Part shown: positions 6,132 to 8,383 of the stretch, piece by piece
How the letters are laid out: each line of letters opens with the position of its first letter
Numbering within the stretch: position 1 is the first letter of the stretch
Assembly (NCBI GenBank): GCA_009785855.1
Contig: WQUG01000107.1
Span: forward strand, 1 to 8,383
Reading direction: 5' to 3'
Length of the DNA: 8,383 nucleotides
From: Actinomycetes bacterium
GTDB taxonomy: Bacteria > Actinomycetota > Coriobacteriia > WRKU01 > WQUG01
Notes under the pieces: generated by a model
The model's database searches: none
Told to the model about the DNA's origin: nothing
What the model saw: only the letters and a program-made list of their open reading frames with translations
Program-made: the position numbers and the translations under genes

Positions 6132-6850
6132 AGTACAGTTTCACCATAGAGACCGATAAGACCGAGGTCCTTGAGGCAGCTTTGCGTCGGGTCAAGACCC
6201 GCCATGAGCTCAGCGATGCGCTCGGTGCGCCCTCGCGCGCTCTGCGCGAGTACGCCTCTGATGTGCTTGAGAAGGTCGCAGAATCGCAGGTCGAGCTGCT
6301 CGTCGACTTCGCTGACGCGATCATCGATGCGCTGGAGCGCCCTGAAGTCTTCACCCGCGCCAACATCCTGGAGATACTGGACCGGATGGTCGCGCGCCAT
6401 GCGGCCATCGTGTCGAAGGCGATCGCTCAGCTTGAGGACTGCCTGTATGACGAGGACTCGAAGATCGTGCGTCTGGAAGCCTTCGCCGTCCTCGCGCACC
6501 TCGGGGCGACGACGCAGGCGCGCTCCCGGACCTCCTGGGAGTACCTGAGCGAGGCGCTGCGCTGTTATCATGGGGACCCTGAATACCCGATGATGCTGAA
6601 CTATCTTTCAGAGATGCTGGGCAGCGCGAAGGTGGCAGATGACGTGCGCGAGGGCGTCGTGAACCTGTTCATCTTCGATGCCGAGCAAGGCAAGGGGATG
6701 GTGCAGAAGCGCGCACAGCAGATCGTCGAGCTCTGTCCGGGCTGCCTGAAGAAGGTCAAGGCCCAGAGGGCTCGGGAGGCCGCGAAGCGAGAAGCCGACG
6801 AGATCGCGCGCGCCCAGGCCCTGGCCGAAGACTTCGACGATCTGGACTGA
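6128..6850 (+). CDS. Alpha-helical HEAT-like protein of unknown function
   Basis: This 240-residue soluble protein has no signal peptide or membrane helix. After a short beta-like start (MKYSFTIET) it is almost entirely helical. Paired amphipathic helices of about 30-40 residues (for example 51-69, 72-104, 110-127, 136-147 and 152-165) resemble HEAT/armadillo repeats. A CPGC motif occurs at 203-206, but there is no second pair, so metal binding is unlikely or inter-molecular. A charged helix (208-232, Lys/Arg/Glu/Ala-rich) ends in the acidic DFDDLD. I recognise no catalytic motif. AGGAAG (6115-6120) precedes the ATG by 7 nt, and the start overlaps the small-subunit stop by 4 nt. Its place between a dehydratase and the dehydrogenase that may use its product suggests a scaffold, assembly factor or regulator for these enzymes. 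This is inference from position only. Confidence 0.8.
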   Translation: MKYSFTIETDKTEVLEAALRRVKTRHELSDALGAPSRALREYASDVLEKVAESQVELLVDFADAIIDALERPEVFTRANILEILDRMVARHAAIVSKAIAQLEDCLYDEDSKIVRLEAFAVLAHLGATTQARSRTSWEYLSEALRCYHGDPEYPMMLNYLSEMLGSAKVADDVREGVVNLFIFDAEQGKGMVQKRAQQIVELCPGCLKKVKAQRAREAAKREADEIARAQALAEDFDDLD

Positions 6851-6858
6851 GCGCGCCC

Positions 6859-7908
6859 ATGACGACGATCACCCTCATCGAAGGCGACGGGATCGGTCCG
6901 GAGATCTGCGACGCGACCCTGCGGGTACTTACGGCGGTGGGCTTTGAGGCGGACTGGGACGTTCAGCCTGCCGGCGCGGCCGTTCTGGAGGCAGAGGGAA
7001 GCCCGCTGCCCCAGCGCGTGCTGGACAGCATCGCAGCGACCGGTCTTGCGCTCAAAGGCCCGGTGACGACTCCCGTGGGTACGGGATTCCGCTCCATCAA
7101 CGTGTGTCTGCGCCAGACCTTCGATCTGTATGCCAACATCAGGCCCTGCCGTTCGTTTCCGGGACTTGCGCTCCCGTTCTCCGACGTCGATGTCGTGATC
7201 TTCCGCGAGAACACCGAGGACCTGTATGCCGGCATCGAGTTCGCGGCTGGATCCGCCGACGTCGCCCATCTGGCAGAGCTCGCCGGCGGCAAGCTCCCGT
7301 CTGAAGCGGCGGTCAGCCTGAAGCCCATCACGGAGGCGGGGAGTCGGCGCATCGTCACCGCTGCTTTCGACTACGCCCGGGATAACGGCCGGCACAAGGT
7401 GACGGCGGTCCATAAGGCCAACATCATGAAGGAGACCGACGGACTCTTTCTGCGGGTGGCGCGCGAGGTCGCGGCCGAACGCGACATCGCCTTCGACGAG
7501 CTGATCGTCGACGCCGCCTGCATGAAGCTCGTGACCGCTCCGTCTTCCTTCGATGTCATCGTGACCGAGAACCTCTACGGCGACATCCTCTCCGACCTGT
7601 GCGCGGGTCTGATCGGGGGTCTGGGGCTTGCCGCCGGCGCCAACATCGGCGAGGCGGCGGCGGTCTTCGAGGCCGTGCATGGCTCGGCGCCCGATATCGC
7701 GGGCAAGGGAATCGCCAACCCGACGGCCCTGATACTGAGCGCAGCGCTCATGTTGCGCCATGTGGGCGAAGCCGGAAAGGCCGCCCGGATCGAGTCCGCG
7801 GTCGCTCGCGTGATCGCCGAAGGGCGTGTGCTGACTGCCGACCTGACGGATAACGCCTCGGCGGCATCGACACGCGAGTATACCGACGCGCTGGTCGCTG
7901 CACTATAA
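6859..7908 (+). CDS. Isocitrate dehydrogenase, predicted NAD-dependent
   Basis: This 349-residue protein is full length for the short beta-decarboxylating dehydrogenase family. It carries GDGIGPE (9-15) and the isocitrate-binding segment TPVGTGFRSINVCLRQ (71-86). Ser79, Asn81 and Arg85 align with the RSLNVALRQ segment of E. coli Icd. Other active-site residues are Arg95, Arg116 (FRENTEDLYAG), Tyr123, Lys186 (VHKANIMK), Asp218, Asp242 and Asp246. In LeuB the 71-86 segment is different, and homoisocitrate dehydrogenases also diverge there. The cofactor region EAVHGSAPDIAGKGIANP has Asp279-Ile280 where E. coli NADP-enzyme has Lys344-Tyr345, which predicts NAD specificity. The product is 2-oxoglutarate, feeding glutamate synthesis in an anaerobe. 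The gene starts 8 nt after the previous stop with no clear ribosome binding site, so it probably depends on translational coupling. Its stop codon overlaps a TATAAT. Confidence 0.9.
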   Translation: MTTITLIEGDGIGPEICDATLRVLTAVGFEADWDVQPAGAAVLEAEGSPLPQRVLDSIAATGLALKGPVTTPVGTGFRSINVCLRQTFDLYANIRPCRSFPGLALPFSDVDVVIFRENTEDLYAGIEFAAGSADVAHLAELAGGKLPSEAAVSLKPITEAGSRRIVTAAFDYARDNGRHKVTAVHKANIMKETDGLFLRVAREVAAERDIAFDELIVDAACMKLVTAPSSFDVIVTENLYGDILSDLCAGLIGGLGLAAGANIGEAAAVFEAVHGSAPDIAGKGIANPTALILSAALMLRHVGEAGKAARIESAVARVIAEGRVLTADLTDNASAASTREYTDALVAAL

Positions 7909-7909
7909 T
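7904..7909 (+). promoter_or_regulatory. Candidate -10 element (TATAAT) for the ATP-grasp gene
   Basis: A perfect TATAAT covers the last sense codon and stop of the dehydrogenase gene. A start near 7916 would leave a leader of about 33 nt. The -35 region at normal spacing (7881-7886, TACCGA) is poor. It may be an internal promoter that lets the next gene be expressed apart from the operon. Confidence 0.4.
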
Positions 7910-7933
7910 CGAAAGGGTAGTACCGCGCTTACC

Positions 7934-7940
7934 AAGGAGG
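7934..7940 (+). promoter_or_regulatory. Ribosome binding site AAGGAGG deciding a GTG start
   Basis: AAGGAGG lies 8 nt before GTG at 7949. No in-frame ATG gives a better start, and the GTG start begins a typical pre-ATP-grasp fold (QQLRVLVYPCGSEIGLEI). Confidence 0.8.
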
Positions 7941-7948
7941 CGTCCTGC

Positions 7949-8383
7949 GTGCAGCAACTTCGTGTGCTGGTATATCCCTGTGGTTCAGAGATCGGGCTGG
8001 AGATATTCCGCTCGCTCAAGGACGTCCCCTTCGTGACGCTGATCGGGGCATCTTCTGCCCCGTGCCCCGGCGAGTTCTGCTATGCGCGGTATGTGGGCGA
8101 TGCGCCCTGGATGGATGATGAGGACTTCGGCGCGCAGATGGCGCGGCTGTGCTTCCTCTATGAGATCGACCTGATCATGCCGGCCAACGACGAGGCCGCC
8201 CTGCGCTTCATGGAATCTGCCGATGACCTGTCCGCGCGGGTGTTGTGCTCCTCTCTGGAGGTCGCGCGCATCTGCCGCGACAAGCGCCTGACCTATGAGG
8301 CCCTGGCCGGTCTGGACGCGCTCCCGCGTATCTACGACAGTGCTGACGCGCTTTCCGATGCGGACTTTCCCGTGATCATCAAG
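7949..8383 (+). CDS. ATP-grasp carboxylate-amine ligase-like protein, N-terminal part (3' truncated)
   Basis: 145 codons are visible from a GTG start, and the frame runs off the right edge. Residues 4-105 form a Rossmann-like pre-ATP-grasp domain: RVLVYPCGSEIGLEIFRSL (5-23), VTLIGASS (29-36), a Tyr/Gly/Asp segment YARYVGDAPW (45-54) and IDLIMPANDEAALRF (73-87). RICRDKRLTYEAL (107-119) matches the helix that begins the ATP-grasp core, and FPVIIK (140-145) ends on the lysine expected to bind ATP. Such enzymes join a carboxylate to an amine through an acyl-phosphate. Relatives occur in carbamoyl-phosphate synthase, purine synthesis and cell-surface polysaccharide clusters. The acceptor cannot be judged because the catalytic half lies outside the window. 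It is 40 nt from the operon and probably functionally separate. Confidence 0.8.
   Translation, partial: MQQLRVLVYPCGSEIGLEIFRSLKDVPFVTLIGASSAPCPGEFCYARYVGDAPWMDDEDFGAQMARLCFLYEIDLIMPANDEAALRFMESADDLSARVLCSSLEVARICRDKRLTYEALAGLDALPRIYDSADALSDADFPVIIK

Noticed and set aside
6601..7761. A 386-codon open frame on the minus strand opposite the dehydrogenase and HEAT-like genes
   Set aside because: It lies opposite clear protein families, has low-complexity Arg/Gly/His-rich content and no recognisable domain. It is a product of GC-rich third positions.
6859..7908. Reading the dehydrogenase as LeuB (3-isopropylmalate dehydrogenase) because of the LeuCD-type neighbours
   Set aside because: The substrate segment TPVGTGFRSINVCLRQ and the following DLYANIRPC are of isocitrate dehydrogenase type, with the Ser and Asn typical of IDH and not the LeuB pattern.

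Overview
The window is GC-rich bacterial DNA with every supported gene on the + strand. A c-type multihaem cytochrome, strong AAGGAGG ribosome binding sites, translationally overlapping genes and exported proteins held by single membrane helices suggest an anaerobic, metal- or humic-reducing type of organism. A high-GC Gram-positive (Actinomycetota, possibly a Coriobacteriia-related environmental lineage) is my best guess. This is an inference from style and gene content; no rRNA or marker gene is present.

Region 1 (3-998) is the C-terminal part of a secreted multihaem cytochrome c, cut by the left edge. It has three CXXCH sites and one CX4CH site. It ends at a GC-rich hairpin terminator (1038-1063). 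A perfect 30-bp inverted repeat (1079-1140) follows, which looks like a REP/MITE-type element and carries the core GGGGACAGGCACC.

Region 2 (1194-4349) encodes three membrane-anchored proteins whose main domains should lie outside the membrane. They are an exported protein with a C-terminal helix and a cytoplasmic (D-E-D-x)n acidic tail, a TPR protein, and an NHL-type beta-propeller with a second membrane helix and a PIN-like cytoplasmic domain. Their position behind a multihaem cytochrome suggests a role in cytochrome assembly, export or surface attachment. The sequence does not prove this.

Region 3 (4327-7908) is metabolic: an aconitase-superfamily large and small subunit pair (LeuC/LeuD type), an alpha-helical HEAT-like protein of unknown role, and an isocitrate dehydrogenase whose residues fit NAD specificity. 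The dehydrogenase looks like IDH rather than LeuB, so the LeuCD-type pair may act as the aconitase step (citrate to isocitrate to 2-oxoglutarate) rather than in leucine synthesis.

Regions 2 and 3 are tied together by overlapping stops and starts (35, 4, 23, 4 and 4 nt overlaps, then an 8-nt gap), so they look like one seven-gene operon read from a promoter near 1153. Two of the junctions use the same 13-nt string, which serves as ribosome binding site plus start codon for the downstream gene and as acidic-tail coding sequence for the upstream gene.

Region 4 (7949-8383) is the N-terminal part of an ATP-grasp ligase, cut by the right edge. It has its own strong ribosome binding site and a perfect TATAAT at the end of the dehydrogenase gene. 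No tRNA, rRNA, CRISPR array, transposase or integrase was seen.
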